Shown piece by piece: positions 25,315 through 34,850 of a DNA stretch of 64,000 bases; position 1 is the first letter of the stretch, and every line of letters starts with the position of its first letter. Below the pieces are notes generated by a model, which did no database searches, had not been told where the DNA came from, and saw nothing but the letters and a program-made list of their open reading frames with translations. Both the position numbers and the translations under genes were made by a program. The DNA is from an uncultured Clostridia bacterium (GTDB lineage Bacteria; Bacillota; Clostridia; Monoglobales; Monoglobaceae): positions 186,001 through 250,000 of the forward strand of contig CAJTWN010000003.1 in the NCBI GenBank assembly GCA_910580105.1, written 5' to 3'.

Positions 25315-28300
25315 TTACTTAACATCCACTGCTGCTGCTTTGGCAATGGGATACAAATCGCTTTTATCCCATAGGAATGCTTTCACACGGCAGGCATTTT
25401 CACGGATTGCGTCATTTAATTCCATGGTCACTTGAACAGGAATGCCCTTCTGCCCTCCGTTTATGTCTTGTACTTCCGACTTTGCGGCAAGCAGACAATC
25501 GTTTTCATCATACACAGCAATAATAATCATTGCCGGCAGCGACTGGCCAGTTCCTGTTGAAACGGTCACTTTTGCCGTCACAGCCTCCACACCTGCCAAT
25601 GTTTCTGCCAGTGCTTCCTCCCCGTTATAAATTTTTATTTCAGAAATTGTTGTTCCGGCGGAATCAAAGACTACTGCAGAACGGTCTGCAATAACAACCG
25701 GCGCATCATATACGGGCACATCATAAAAGGTATATGCGCCACCCTCCTTTTCCCAATTTGTCATTGCATATACGATTCCGGTCCGTACATCAATATATAC
25801 CGGCTCATCAAAGTTCCCGTTTTCAACACGAATTTCGACCGGTGATGTACTGATTTCATCCGTTGGCGCACCACTGCTGTCCCAAAATGCAAGAATCTGT
25901 TTTTTGGTATTTTTATTCTCATATGCAGTAAAGTGCAGCGACTTTGTATAATTCGTTTTATATTTATAACCGGAAATTATCTCCACATTTCCGTCAAAAA
26001 CCGAAGCGATATTTTGATAAGCATAAAACGCCTGTTTGGGCTTTCCCATCGTCATTGTTTTTGTATCTACATGGATCAGCCCTTTCCAGTTTGTCCCACC
26101 GTCGTCATATTTTAAATCCACCAAAGTAAAAATACTGATTGGAACTTCTTTCACCCTTGCAGAGAGCATCCTCCGCGCAACCCATTTTGCCTGTTTTAAT
26201 TCAGTCGAACTCCAGGAAGATAACGCGCCGGAACCGCCCTTTCTATGGGGTGCCCCAGTCTCTCCAACCCAAACCTCAATATGATCAGCATAAGAGGCGC
26301 AAACATTTTTCCAGGTGGTCAGCGTATTCGAATCCGGATTGGTGGGATACCCATGTACAGTCACAACATCAAGATTATCTAATTTCCCTTCTGTCTTTAA
26401 CTTCGACAGAAATGTTTTGAGATTACTCGAATCTGACTTCGCAGCAGCCATACCGATCGTTCTGGCCTTCGGCTGTACTTCCTTTACAATATCAGATGTT
26501 CTGATGAAAAATTCCGCATACTCGCCGATTGTACAGGAACCATGGTCTGCTTCGTTCCAAATTTCCCATTCAAAAACTTTATCCTTGAAATGTGTAACAA
26601 GAGCGCGCACCCAATTATCCCAGGCCTCCAACGCCTCTTCAGAGGTCGGAATTCCCCCGGAAAGGGTAGTACCGCCACCTCCCGGATAAATAGAATTGCC
26701 ATAGCATAGGCAAATCCATGGATGCACGTTTCGGGATAATGCGTCATCAACGACCTCATCCAGCCATGCCCAATCATATACGCCCTTTTGTTTTTCACAT
26801 TTTGCCCAGCCGCCCTGAATCCGCATCCTGTTTGCACCAGTTTGACCCACATATTCCTTATAATCATTATAAATTGCCATATCCCGGTCAAGGCATTCAC
26901 ATCCAATAGACCAGTATTTACAATCCACCTCACTGGAAGATTTTTTCTTCAGCTCTCCCAAATATTCATATTGAATAGAGGTTGCGCGGCAGGTGAAATT
27001 CACCTGCCCAGTGGGTACCTTTTCTCCGGCCGCCCCATAGAGTATTGCATAAAGGCTGTGGTCCCCTGCCTGTGCATCTGTATACACCCCCTGGAAGGGT
27101 TCTGTTGCAGACTCGCCGATTTTGTTTCCATCCACATAATATTCAACTTTCGCAACAGAACCTGAAATACAGTTCGCCTCTATCGTGATCGGAATGGCCT
27201 GCCCCTCGACAAACTCATCCCCCTCTTTAGGCGAAAGTATTTCTCCTGCCGGTTCCGTATAGGTTGTACGTATTTTATCCGGATAATAGGTCGTTATCTG
27301 CCGGCCTATATTATTTTCTTCCCCTTCACATCTCGGTTCAATTGTACAAAAAATGTAATGCCCGGCATCGTCTTCTTTTATCTGATACGTTGACTTCACA
27401 CTGGTCGTTTCGGCCAGAAATTCCACATCCTTCTTATATTCCGCATCCGATGACCGATACCAGCGAATCACACTCCCTTTTTCCGGGATATTTTCATCAT
27501 GCCGATATGTATAGTGCAAATTCAGGGTTTGCCCAACCACAGGATCACCGGTAATCTGTCCGTCAGATACCACCGGCCGCTTTGCTCCTGATATATAGGA
27601 AACTGTCATATCATCAATTGCCAGATAGCTCTCTCCCGTAAAACATAAACTTGCAATTCCATCTGCCATATAATACTCCCCTTCTGTTCCATTGGGATAC
27701 CATTTCCTGTCTTCCGTCCCTAAAACAGTATAATTATCAGCAGAGCCTGTTCGATAGCTTGTGGTTACGGTCTGATTATCAAGATCATAGGCCACTTTTA
27801 TCCATGGATAGCCCTTGGCACTGATTACCTCCTTATAACCATCCATCTTATTAAATGTAAACTTGTCTATATAGGAATTACCTGTACGAATATTGGTTCT
27901 CCACGCAGAATTCACAAAATACTGAAAGATATTCACAATGTCCGAAGTGGTTCCATATCCCGTCTTCGGTTCAGAATAGGTATATAAAAAATTTGTGGTG
28001 CTTTGTCCATATCTTTTTACACGAAATTCCACCGTCAGCTTACCATCTATATACTTTTGCGGCAGATTAAGATATGCTTCGGTTTCATTTTTAAACAAAT
28101 AACTGCCTGTATCCATTACCATCGAATTATTGACCGGTGGATTTGTATCGGTTGAAAGTTTAATTAAAGACGCATCCGGAAAGGTATTTCCAAAGGTCTT
28201 TCCATCTTTTTTTACAAATGTCCATTGTAACTGCCCATCTTTATACAATTCCTTAACCGTATCTGCATCATTGGTTACCACATGATAGCTGCCAGACTCG

Positions 28301-28416
28301 AAATCATCTGCATACAAAATGATGGCCTGTTCATCCTCTTCTGCAAAACAAGGCGCAATGTTTATTCCCAATACCACACTGAGCAATAAAACAAAAATTT
28401 TTTTCATTTCTTTCAA
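25315..28416 (-). CDS. Secreted multidomain clan GH-A glycoside hydrolase
   Basis: A 1033-residue exported protein. A signal peptide (about 1-25, ending PCFA) is followed by a concanavalin-like/CBM-type region (about 30-275, ending YLAIDDMTVSYI). Two Ig-like modules come next (about 280-375 and 390-480). The TIM-barrel has WEIWNEADH with the likely acid/base Glu622 and VWVGETGAPH with the likely nucleophile Glu719, the spacing expected of clan A. A beta-sandwich follows, and a C-terminal module (about 945-1033) resembles stalk or carbohydrate-binding modules. The closest look is GH39-like, and the substrate is unknown. No cell-wall anchor is visible. A divergent AraC gene probably controls it. 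Confidence 0.8.
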   Translation of the reverse strand: MKEMKKIFVLLLSVVLGINIAPCFAEEDEQAIILYADDFESGSYHVVTNDADTVKELYKDGQLQWTFVKKDGKTFGNTFPDASLIKLSTDTNPPVNNSMVMDTGSYLFKNETEAYLNLPQKYIDGKLTVEFRVKRYGQSTTNFLYTYSEPKTGYGTTSDIVNIFQYFVNSAWRTNIRTGNSYIDKFTFNKMDGYKEVISAKGYPWIKVAYDLDNQTVTTSYRTGSADNYTVLGTEDRKWYPNGTEGEYYMADGIASLCFTGESYLAIDDMTVSYISGAKRPVVSDGQITGDPVVGQTLNLHYTYRHDENIPEKGSVIRWYRSSDAEYKKDVEFLAETTSVKSTYQIKEDDAGHYIFCTIEPRCEGEENNIGRQITTYYPDKIRTTYTEPAGEILSPKEGDEFVEGQAIPITIEANCISGSVAKVEYYVDGNKIGESATEPFQGVYTDAQAGDHSLYAILYGAAGEKVPTGQVNFTCRATSIQYEYLGELKKKSSSEVDCKYWSIGCECLDRDMAIYNDYKEYVGQTGANRMRIQGGWAKCEKQKGVYDWAWLDEVVDDALSRNVHPWICLCYGNSIYPGGGGTTLSGGIPTSEEALEAWDNWVRALVTHFKDKVFEWEIWNEADHGSCTIGEYAEFFIRTSDIVKEVQPKARTIGMAAAKSDSSNLKTFLSKLKTEGKLDNLDVVTVHGYPTNPDSNTLTTWKNVCASYADHIEVWVGETGAPHRKGGSGALSSWSSTELKQAKWVARRMLSARVKEVPISIFTLVDLKYDDGGTNWKGLIHVDTKTMTMGKPKQAFYAYQNIASVFDGNVEIISGYKYKTNYTKSLHFTAYENKNTKKQILAFWDSSGAPTDEISTSPVEIRVENGNFDEPVYIDVRTGIVYAMTNWEKEGGAYTFYDVPVYDAPVVIADRSAVVFDSAGTTISEIKIYNGEEALAETLAGVEAVTAKVTVSTGTGQSLPAMIIIAVYDENDCLLAAKSEVQDINGGQKGIPVQVTMELNDAIRENACRVKAFLWDKSDLYPIAKAAAVDVK

Positions 28417-28542
28417 CCTCCTTTTTATTTAGTATAAAAGAGTTTCATTAAAAATTCTATTCTTTTTATTACTACACGAAAAAAAGTATTCAAAATATAA
28501 CAATTCTTTCCTAAAATACAACACAAAAGACCCTAAACGTGT

Positions 28543-28548
28543 TATAAT
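28543..28548 (+). promoter_or_regulatory. TATAAT -10 element of the AraC gene
   Basis: TATAAT lies 31 bases before the ATG of the AraC gene. No good -35 box is visible at 17 bp, which suits a promoter needing an activator or a weak basal one. Confidence 0.4.
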
Positions 28549-28579
28549 AGTAAAAAATTATTGATGGGTGGAGATAAAA

Positions 28580-29410
28580 ATGCGTGATTTTGATAATATC
28601 CCCTCCGATTTTGTTATTCAGCTGAAGGACCGGAGCCAAAAAAGCATCCGGGGATGCCCCCATTATCACAATAGCTTTGAATTTTTTTATCTATGTGAAG
28701 GTGAACTGGATTACCACATCGGAAATTCAACCTATCATATGCAAAAGGGCAGCATCGTCATGATGAAACCCGGTATTCTTCACTGGGCAGGCGACTACAA
28801 AAAACCAGACCGAAAAAGAATATTACTGTATCTCAAAAAACAATTTTTCCAGGAAATTCTGAAGGAAAAGCCGGATTTCCTGGATTTCTTTGACAAACAA
28901 TATGTCTCCCTTACAATAAATCAGCAAAGAAAAGTTGAAGAACTCTTCGACCAACTTTTTGAAGAATACTATCGGGACAGCGGCGCCAATATGATATTTG
29001 TCAAAGCACTGGTTGTTCAGCTGTTCTGCCTGATTGACCGCTATACTTCAGAAACAGCGTATGAAAAATCACTCCCCGCCGCCGCTAAAATCCTACCGGA
29101 AAAAATCCAGAATGCCATCCAATATATTGAAGAAAATTACGCGGAGAATCTAACACTGGCTGCAACCGCCGCCTTTATCGGTACACATCCAAACCATTTA
29201 AGCCGAACTTTTAAACAATGTACCAATTATACTTTTTCCGCATATGTGCAGCAAGTCAAATTAAAACACGCTGCAGATTTATTGCTGCATACGGATTTAA
29301 ATATTACCCAAATTGCATTGGATACGGGCTATAATTCCCTTAACCATTTCTGCAAAAGTTTTAAAAAATTAAAGGGTATATCCCCCTTAAAATTTCGAAA
29401 AAAAACATAA
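28580..29410 (+). CDS. AraC family regulator with cupin sensor domain
   Basis: A 276-residue regulator. The N-terminal cupin has CPHYHNSFEFFYLCEGELDY and KGSIVMMKPGILHWAG. The C-terminal tandem HTH has LTLAATAAFIGTHPNHLSRTFK and LNITQIALDTGYNSLNHFCKSFKKLKGISP. The ATG at 28580 has GGTGGAG six bases before it. A GTG at 28568 is in frame but lies in the binding site. It is divergent from the large secreted glycosidase and is probably its regulator. Confidence 0.85.
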   Translation: MRDFDNIPSDFVIQLKDRSQKSIRGCPHYHNSFEFFYLCEGELDYHIGNSTYHMQKGSIVMMKPGILHWAGDYKKPDRKRILLYLKKQFFQEILKEKPDFLDFFDKQYVSLTINQQRKVEELFDQLFEEYYRDSGANMIFVKALVVQLFCLIDRYTSETAYEKSLPAAAKILPEKIQNAIQYIEENYAENLTLAATAAFIGTHPNHLSRTFKQCTNYTFSAYVQQVKLKHAADLLLHTDLNITQIALDTGYNSLNHFCKSFKKLKGISPLKFRKKT

Positions 29411-29562
29411 TTCATGCAAAAAATTTCATCAATCATCTTTTAAAGTTTAAAAGAATTTTGCATAAAATTATGCCTCATTTCATTTTCGGTTTAGCAGATA
29501 ACAATCGGCCTTTGCTTTATATCCTGTGGCGGTAAATAAAGCTTCTGCTCTTTTGGAAACAT

Positions 29563-29646
29563 AAAAAGACGCCTGGTGAACCGACCTCCTAATCGTTAGA
29601 TTTTGGTCTAACTTTTGGGGGTCGGTTCATGACTCAGCGTCTTTTT
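29563..29646. repeat. Nested palindrome with IS3-end-like core and terminator function
   Basis: Three nested inverted repeats: AAAAAGACGC/GCGTC-TTTTT outside, TGAACCGACC/GGTCGGTTCA inside it, and TTAGA-TTTTGG-TCTAA at the centre. The core with AACTTTTGGGGGTCGGTTCA resembles terminal inverted repeats of IS3/IS150-type elements, but no transposase is present. Lying between convergent genes (AraC and hydrogenase), it can act as a bidirectional terminator. Confidence 0.6.
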
Positions 29647-29674
29647 ATATACACATTTTTTATCAGACAAAAAA

Positions 29675-31117
29675 TTACTGCAAGTGCTCAATAGAACCTA
29701 AAATGGTCTGCTCTTTTGCCTCTTTTCCATATTTGTCCACTTCCGCTTTATTCCGCGGGCCATGGGTCAGACATCCGGCGCCGCCGATACAGCCGTTGAC
29801 ACAGGCCATACCCTCGATAAAGTTTTCCTTCAGTACGCCCTTAGAGGCCTTCAACAGTGCCGTCCGGCACTCCTCAATACCGTCGCAGGACACACCTTTC
29901 AATTCAAAGTCATCTATTCCTTGTTCCTTCAAAGATTCAGCCACCGCTTCGGCCAGACCGCCGCAGCGGGCAAATATTCTTCCAAAATAAGAGGCGTTAT
30001 CCAGAACACCTTCCGGCAGTTCTGTCATATCAATATCACGGCTGTCAATCAACGCCTGCAATTCACTGAATGTTAAAGCACTGTCCACATAGGGTTTTAC
30101 CTCATCCCACTGGATTTCCATCTTCTTCGCTGTACACGGCCCAATAAAGACCACCTTTGCCGTTGGGTCTGTCTTCTTTATGTATTTTGAAATTGTTGCC
30201 ATCGGTGACAGATTATGCGAAACCTTATCCTTCAATTCGGGAAAGGACTGCCGGATATAGGTCACAAAGGCCGGGCAGCAGGAACTGGTCAGAAATCCTT
30301 TCTCTGCAAGTTCTGCCGCCTCGGATGCGGCAACCATATCAGCGCCCAATGCGGCTTCCACCACACTGTGGAACCCAAGCTCTTTAATTGCACTGATTAC
30401 CTGTCCCAGTTTTAAGGTTGAATCATACACAAACTGACTGGCAATAGACGGCGCAATAACGGCATAAACCTTATATTTTGTATTATTTTCACTCTTTTTT
30501 ATCATATCAATAACATTCAGCATAAAGGATTTGTCCATAATGGCGCCGAAAGGACACTGGTAAACACACGCTCCGCAGGAGATACATTTCTCATTGTCAA
30601 TCTTTGCGGATTTATCTTCTTCATTCATACTGATGGCATTGATTTTACAAGCCTGCACACATGGCCGGACATAATTGGTAATCGCACTGTAAGGACAAAC
30701 CTTTGCACACATACCACAGTTCACACATTTATCCTTGTCAATCCGGGCCTTCTGATTTTCATCAAATGAAATTGCGTCCCGCTTGCAGGCATCCTGACAA
30801 CGGTGAGCAATACAGCCGCGGCAGTTCTGGCTCACTTCATAACCGCCGACCGGACATTCATCGCAGGCAATGTTCAAAACTTCAATAACATTCGGATTGG
30901 CTTTGTTGCCTCCGGATGCCATATCAATTCTTTGTGCAACTATAGCACGTTCTTTATAGATACAGCACCGCATGGTTGGTTTATCACCGACAATCTTGCT
31001 GGCGATATTGTTAAAGCTCCCCATCAATGTATCTTCCCAGGCATGCCGGGCCACTTCACGCAATACCTTATATTCCAAATGCTGTACCTGTGTATCAAAT
31101 TTTCTGATTGGTTTCAT
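29675..31117 (-). CDS. Monomeric [FeFe] hydrogenase with ferredoxin-like N-terminus
   Basis: 480 residues. Cysteine-rich N-terminal iron-sulfur domains include CVNCGMCAKVCP (about 131-142) and CISCGACVYQCP (about 178-189), plus an extra cluster CRGCIAHRCQDAC (about 99-111). The H-cluster domain has L1 TSSCCPAF (277-284), L2 GPCTAKK (326-332) and L3 EGMACVNGCIGGAG near the C-terminus. All H-cluster cysteines are present. The order and the unusual extra cysteines fit group B-type enzymes of Clostridia, which handle H2 with ferredoxin. It is last in an operon with a sensory hydrogenase and a phosphatase. Confidence 0.88.
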   Translation of the reverse strand: MKPIRKFDTQVQHLEYKVLREVARHAWEDTLMGSFNNIASKIVGDKPTMRCCIYKERAIVAQRIDMASGGNKANPNVIEVLNIACDECPVGGYEVSQNCRGCIAHRCQDACKRDAISFDENQKARIDKDKCVNCGMCAKVCPYSAITNYVRPCVQACKINAISMNEEDKSAKIDNEKCISCGACVYQCPFGAIMDKSFMLNVIDMIKKSENNTKYKVYAVIAPSIASQFVYDSTLKLGQVISAIKELGFHSVVEAALGADMVAASEAAELAEKGFLTSSCCPAFVTYIRQSFPELKDKVSHNLSPMATISKYIKKTDPTAKVVFIGPCTAKKMEIQWDEVKPYVDSALTFSELQALIDSRDIDMTELPEGVLDNASYFGRIFARCGGLAEAVAESLKEQGIDDFELKGVSCDGIEECRTALLKASKGVLKENFIEGMACVNGCIGGAGCLTHGPRNKAEVDKYGKEAKEQTILGSIEHLQ

Positions 31118-31145
31118 ATTCCACCTCTTGATTTTGTAAATATAT

Positions 31146-32315
31146 TTAATAGTAGGTCAAAGTAACCGTCTTTCCCATCTGCTTCAAACACTCCGTCAAT
31201 TCCTCAATCAGCCGCAGCTTGATACTGAAGGTTATTGGAAGATCAGGGTTTTGATGGGCTGAATTAATAGCCTTACCTACAAAGAAATTAATGTCTGTCG
31301 CCTCCTGAAACAAAAGTCTTGCAATGCAGGATGCGCCATCCTTTTTTATGCTCCATTTTTCAAACATACTATTATCATCCAGATAATTTTTTGCATATTC
31401 CAGAACATGACTGACGGTAATCACCCCTTCGGTTACTAAATCTACGCCGTCAATCTTTGCAGTCGGCGGCACTTTGGGATCGAAATAGTCAATCTCTGTT
31501 TCCACTTCCTTCCCAAGATACCGGGCCGCAATGGTTGATGTTGTGCCGCCGCAGACAATATGTTTGCCTTCCCTGCCAAAGAAGGCCGATAACATCTCTT
31601 CATCGTCTGCCTTGTTTGCCGGCGGGCCAATCATCAGGTTGCACATCTTTCTTTTCCGTATCTGCACGGTTGCGATGGTGGTATCATCTCCCGGCCGGTA
31701 AGCATAAAGCCGGTTACACTCATCAGAAATCAGGGATGTAATGGTCTTTGCTGTCAATTTCTTTGTGTATCTCCCTTCAATAAATGTGATGATATTCTCC
31801 CGCTGCCAGCCATAGTTTAAAACCTCGCCCACACCGGCGTAAATAGCGCCGTCACTCATGGTGATAAAGACATCATCCAGCTCCAGCTTCAGCCGGCTTT
31901 CACAAATCGTCTTTCCCTCTATAATGCGCTTTTGAACAGGATAATCAAAATGTACCCCATTCCGAAGAAGAATGACCATAGGATTGTCAAACTGGATTAT
32001 TTCAACTTCCTGATTATCAATGAACCGCATAATGGTAAAGGTAGAATACGCAACACCTCTGCGCTGACATACAGGCAGTGTGGCGGCAATGGTCGCAACA
32101 CAATCGTCAACACTCATCTTTTCAGCAATCATGGTTGAAATAATTTTGGAAGTCAGCGTAGCAAGAATATTTGCCTTCACACCACTGCCCAGCCCATCCG
32201 CCAAAACAACAATCAGTTCCTTGTCCTGCCGGACTACCTCCACCATATCACCGCAAAGCTGCTCTCCCTGTTTATTTAAACTGAGATATCCAACGTCTGC
32301 AAATAAATCATTCAT
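31146..32315 (-). CDS. SpoIIE-type PP2C phosphatase of a hydrogenase operon
   Basis: 389 residues. The N-terminal PPM/SpoIIE domain (about 1-220) has metal-site segments CGDMVEV, VLADGLGSGVKAN, TMSDGAIYAGVG and PGDDTTIA. The C-terminal domain (about 225-389) is unassigned and includes IGPPANK and HIVCGGTTS. Such phosphatases recur beside PAS-linked [FeFe] hydrogenases. The gene overlaps the end of the sensory hydrogenase gene by 8 nt, which suggests coupled synthesis. The substrate phosphoprotein is unknown. Confidence 0.8.
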   Translation of the reverse strand: MNDLFADVGYLSLNKQGEQLCGDMVEVVRQDKELIVVLADGLGSGVKANILATLTSKIISTMIAEKMSVDDCVATIAATLPVCQRRGVAYSTFTIMRFIDNQEVEIIQFDNPMVILLRNGVHFDYPVQKRIIEGKTICESRLKLELDDVFITMSDGAIYAGVGEVLNYGWQRENIITFIEGRYTKKLTAKTITSLISDECNRLYAYRPGDDTTIATVQIRKRKMCNLMIGPPANKADDEEMLSAFFGREGKHIVCGGTTSTIAARYLGKEVETEIDYFDPKVPPTAKIDGVDLVTEGVITVSHVLEYAKNYLDDNSMFEKWSIKKDGASCIARLLFQEATDINFFVGKAINSAHQNPDLPITFSIKLRLIEELTECLKQMGKTVTLTYY

Positions 32316-33981
32316 CCGCCAATGTCTCCTTTAATTTCGTCAGTGCAATTTTGGTCTCCGCAGTTGTCTCTCCCAGCAAAGACGCAATCTCCTGCACAAC
32401 GCGCATCTGTTTTTCTACCACTTTATCTGTAATTTCCACCACTTTTTTACTGTGATCCTCTTTGCTCATCCGGATACGTTCCTCTTCTGTTACATCTTTC
32501 ATAATACTCATCACAATGTTGTATTCCTTGTCATAGAGGATGGTCTCATCCACATATTTGTCGTATTGCTCCAGATACTTCCGAACCTCTTCTCTGCGTT
32601 TTGGCTCATTCATTGCCAGCAGGTAATCCGTCGGATCCAACAGCTTCATAATAGATTCACCCGCAACATCCCGCTGATTTTTTACATTCAATATCTTCTG
32701 TGCCGCGGTATTCATCTGCTGAATTTCAAGCTGTTCATTGAGCACAAAAATCCCATTGGGCGTGTTGCTGATAATTTTATCGGAAAAAGACTCCGCCTTA
32801 TCCTTCAAGTAGGGCAGACACATGGAGAGATCTGCCTTTCCGCTGAGCACTGCGGCCGCCTTTTCACGACAGGTATTATATCCGCAGCTGCCGCAGTTCA
32901 GCTCCTGTTCCGGTGAGTTCTTGCCCATTTTCCGCAGAATTTCTTCAATAGCGGCACTTCCCGGCCGCGGCTGCGCCTTCCCTTCAAAGGGCATTGCCTT
33001 TGCCAGCTTTTCCGAAGCAGCATCCTGAACAGAAAAATCCGTCTTCCCGGCAAACCGGTTGACTTCCATATACTCCTGCACATGATAATATTTTCCGCTG
33101 CCCATTGCAGGACCGCCAATACAGCTTCCCCGGCAGGCCGACATTTCAATGAAACAATCTTCTATCTTTCCATTCTCAATATCTTCCAACGCCGCCATAC
33201 ACTCTTCAACGCCGTCAATGGCCATATAGGCAAAGTCTTTTTCCTTATCCATAGAACGCAAAATCCCGCCCGTGACAGGAAAAAGCCTTGAACGGCCGCG
33301 CTCGCGGCTGTCAGGCGTTTCTTCAAAGGTCACATGTTCCTCGTCCATCCAAAGGGACAATTCCTCAAAGGTAAGTACACAGTCAACAATCCCCGCATAT
33401 TTGTCCGCTTCATCCTTTTTGGAAATACACGGCCCAACAAAAACCGTGTAACATCCCGGATGATCCTCTTTCAGTTTCTGACAATGTGCAAGCATCGGCG
33501 ACTGAATATGGGCAAGATATTTAAGCGCCACCGGATATTGCTTCTGAATCAGGGTGTTGACGCTGTGACAGCAAGAGGAAATAATGACCTTTTGCTGCCG
33601 GCCGGCAACCATTTTCTCATATTCCCTTTTGACAATCTGGGCGCCAATCGCGGTCTCTTCCGCCGCAGCAAACCCCAGTTTCTGCAAAGCTGCCTCCATC
33701 ATGTCCATATGTACACCCGGATAATTTGCAATGTAAGACGGGGCAACACTGACATAAACAGGTGTTCCTTCTGCAATCAAACGTTTTGCAACATGAACAT
33801 CACTGCGGATTTCCTTGGCATTTTGAGGGCAGTTGACAAAACAGCGTCCACAAAGGATACACTCATCTTCAATGATATGCGCCTGATTATCGGAAAACCG
33901 GATGGATTTCACCGGGCATGACCGGATACACTTATAACAATTTTTACAATTTGACTTTTTCAGCTGCAGGCATCCACTCAT
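32308..33981 (-). CDS. Sensory [FeFe] hydrogenase with PAS domain (HydS-like)
   Basis: 557 residues. Two ferredoxin motifs are CKNCYKCIRSCP and CILCGRCFVNCP. The H-cluster domain has altered loops: L1 SSCCHSVN in place of TSCCP, L2 GPCISKK, L3 EMSACRGSCIGGP. A CGSCGYNTC iron-sulfur module follows (about 370). A PAS domain (about 408-505; NTPNGIFVLNEQLEIQQMN) and a helical C-terminus end it. This layout matches putative H2-sensing hydrogenases described in Ruminococcus and Thermoanaerobacterium. A GAGGTGATAGAA site supports the ATG at 33981 over the GTG inside it. There is no kinase domain, so output probably goes through the neighbouring phosphatase. Confidence 0.85.
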   Translation of the reverse strand: MSGCLQLKKSNCKNCYKCIRSCPVKSIRFSDNQAHIIEDECILCGRCFVNCPQNAKEIRSDVHVAKRLIAEGTPVYVSVAPSYIANYPGVHMDMMEAALQKLGFAAAEETAIGAQIVKREYEKMVAGRQQKVIISSCCHSVNTLIQKQYPVALKYLAHIQSPMLAHCQKLKEDHPGCYTVFVGPCISKKDEADKYAGIVDCVLTFEELSLWMDEEHVTFEETPDSRERGRSRLFPVTGGILRSMDKEKDFAYMAIDGVEECMAALEDIENGKIEDCFIEMSACRGSCIGGPAMGSGKYYHVQEYMEVNRFAGKTDFSVQDAASEKLAKAMPFEGKAQPRPGSAAIEEILRKMGKNSPEQELNCGSCGYNTCREKAAAVLSGKADLSMCLPYLKDKAESFSDKIISNTPNGIFVLNEQLEIQQMNTAAQKILNVKNQRDVAGESIMKLLDPTDYLLAMNEPKRREEVRKYLEQYDKYVDETILYDKEYNIVMSIMKDVTEEERIRMSKEDHSKKVVEITDKVVEKQMRVVQEIASLLGETTAETKIALTKLKETLADE

Positions 33982-33991
33982 TTCTATCACC

Positions 33992-34231
33992 TCACAGCGC
34001 TTTTAAAACGTGTTCTTCAAAGAAAGCATCAAAAGCGTCTGCTTTCACTCCAAGTACCTGATCATCTATTTTAACACTGACGCCATTGGTACAGTTTCCG
34101 AGACAAAAGGCCGCCTTTAAATTCACCTTATCTTCCAAATGATATTTTTCAATATTCTCTTTCATCAGAGTAATAATATCATATGAACCCTTCAGATGAC
34201 AGGAACTTCCAACACAAACACTAATTTCCAT
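33992..34231 (-). CDS. Thioredoxin-like [2Fe-2S] ferredoxin (NuoE-like)
   Basis: A 79-residue protein resembling the C-terminal domain of NuoE/HydC subunits. The four likely ligands are in CVGSSCHLKGS and FCLGNCTNG. It is first of the four-gene operon and ends 10 nt before the sensory hydrogenase, so it may pass electrons to or from it. Confidence 0.85.
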   Translation of the reverse strand: MEISVCVGSSCHLKGSYDIITLMKENIEKYHLEDKVNLKAAFCLGNCTNGVSVKIDDQVLGVKADAFDAFFEEHVLKAL

Positions 34232-34451
34232 TTTCTATACCCCCATTTACAACGGATTTTATTTTCTGCAAAGAATATGCCAAATACCACAATTACGGCA
34301 TTATTCAACATTATTATACTGGATTTTAGGTGGAATGTCAATGAAAGAAACTTTGTTAACCAATGGCGGTATTACCAAAATCCACTCCTTTTATATCTAT
34401 TCTTTCTCTCATGAAAAAAAACTGAAAGTAAAAGTTTTTTACAAAAAATGC

Positions 34452-34480
34452 TTGACAAGCAGTTGAAATCAGTGTATAAT
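34452..34480 (+). promoter_or_regulatory. Consensus promoter of tRNA-Lys
   Basis: Perfect TTGACA (34452-34457) and TATAAT (34475-34480) with a 17 bp spacer lie 45 bp before the tRNA. Confidence 0.9.
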
Positions 34481-34525
34481 AACACTTGCGTTTCGAACAT
34501 AAATGAATATAATTGCATAATATTT

Positions 34526-34602
34526 GCACCTTTAGCTCAGCTGGCTAGAGCACCTGACTCTTAATCAGGGTGTCCGGGGTTCGAATCCCCGAAGGTGTAC
34601 CA
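34526..34602 (+). tRNA. tRNA-Lys (anticodon CTT)
   Basis: A 77 nt cloverleaf with encoded CCA. The acceptor stem is GCACCTT/AAGGTGT with one G-U pair. The D arm is AGCTCAGCTGG-type, the anticodon loop is CTCTTAA with CTT, and the T arm is CCGGGGTTCGAATCCCCG. It lies just upstream of the toxin/immunity region, and tRNA 3' ends are common integration sites. No duplicated tRNA 3' end was noticed downstream. Confidence 0.97.
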
Positions 34603-34607
34603 CATCG

Positions 34608-34636
34608 CGGCAAGCCTTTTGGCTCGCCGTTTTTTT
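34608..34636 (+). terminator. Terminator of tRNA-Lys
   Basis: CGGC-A-AGCC, TTTT loop, GGCT-C-GCCG, then seven T, directly after the CCA end. Confidence 0.9.
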
Positions 34637-34850
34637 GCACAAAAAACGGCGTCGCTTTGCCGGCTGCCGCTCCTTTTCCCCACAAAGCGCAAGCCGCTTT
34701 GTGGGGACCCCGGCACACGCCGGAAGATATGGTATCTTTTGGGGTAGGTGAATCAAAAAATTACGCAGCATCCTCATTCATAGGAATGAGGATTTTACTT
34801 TTCCACTATTTATGATTCAATTTTGACAATAACGTAAAGTGAAATTTTTA
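34637..34850. repeat. Hairpin-rich segment between tRNA-Lys and the toxin gene
   Basis: It contains AAAAAACGGCG, complementary to the tRNA terminator arm, and a near-perfect CCCCACAAAGCG/CGCTTTGTGGGG stem. A CCGGC/GCCGG stem and a 10 bp ATCCTCATTC/GAATGAGGAT stem with a T-rich tail near 34770-34800 follow. Read on the minus strand, the first part resembles the hairpin block upstream of tex. No gene is supported here. Confidence 0.5.
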
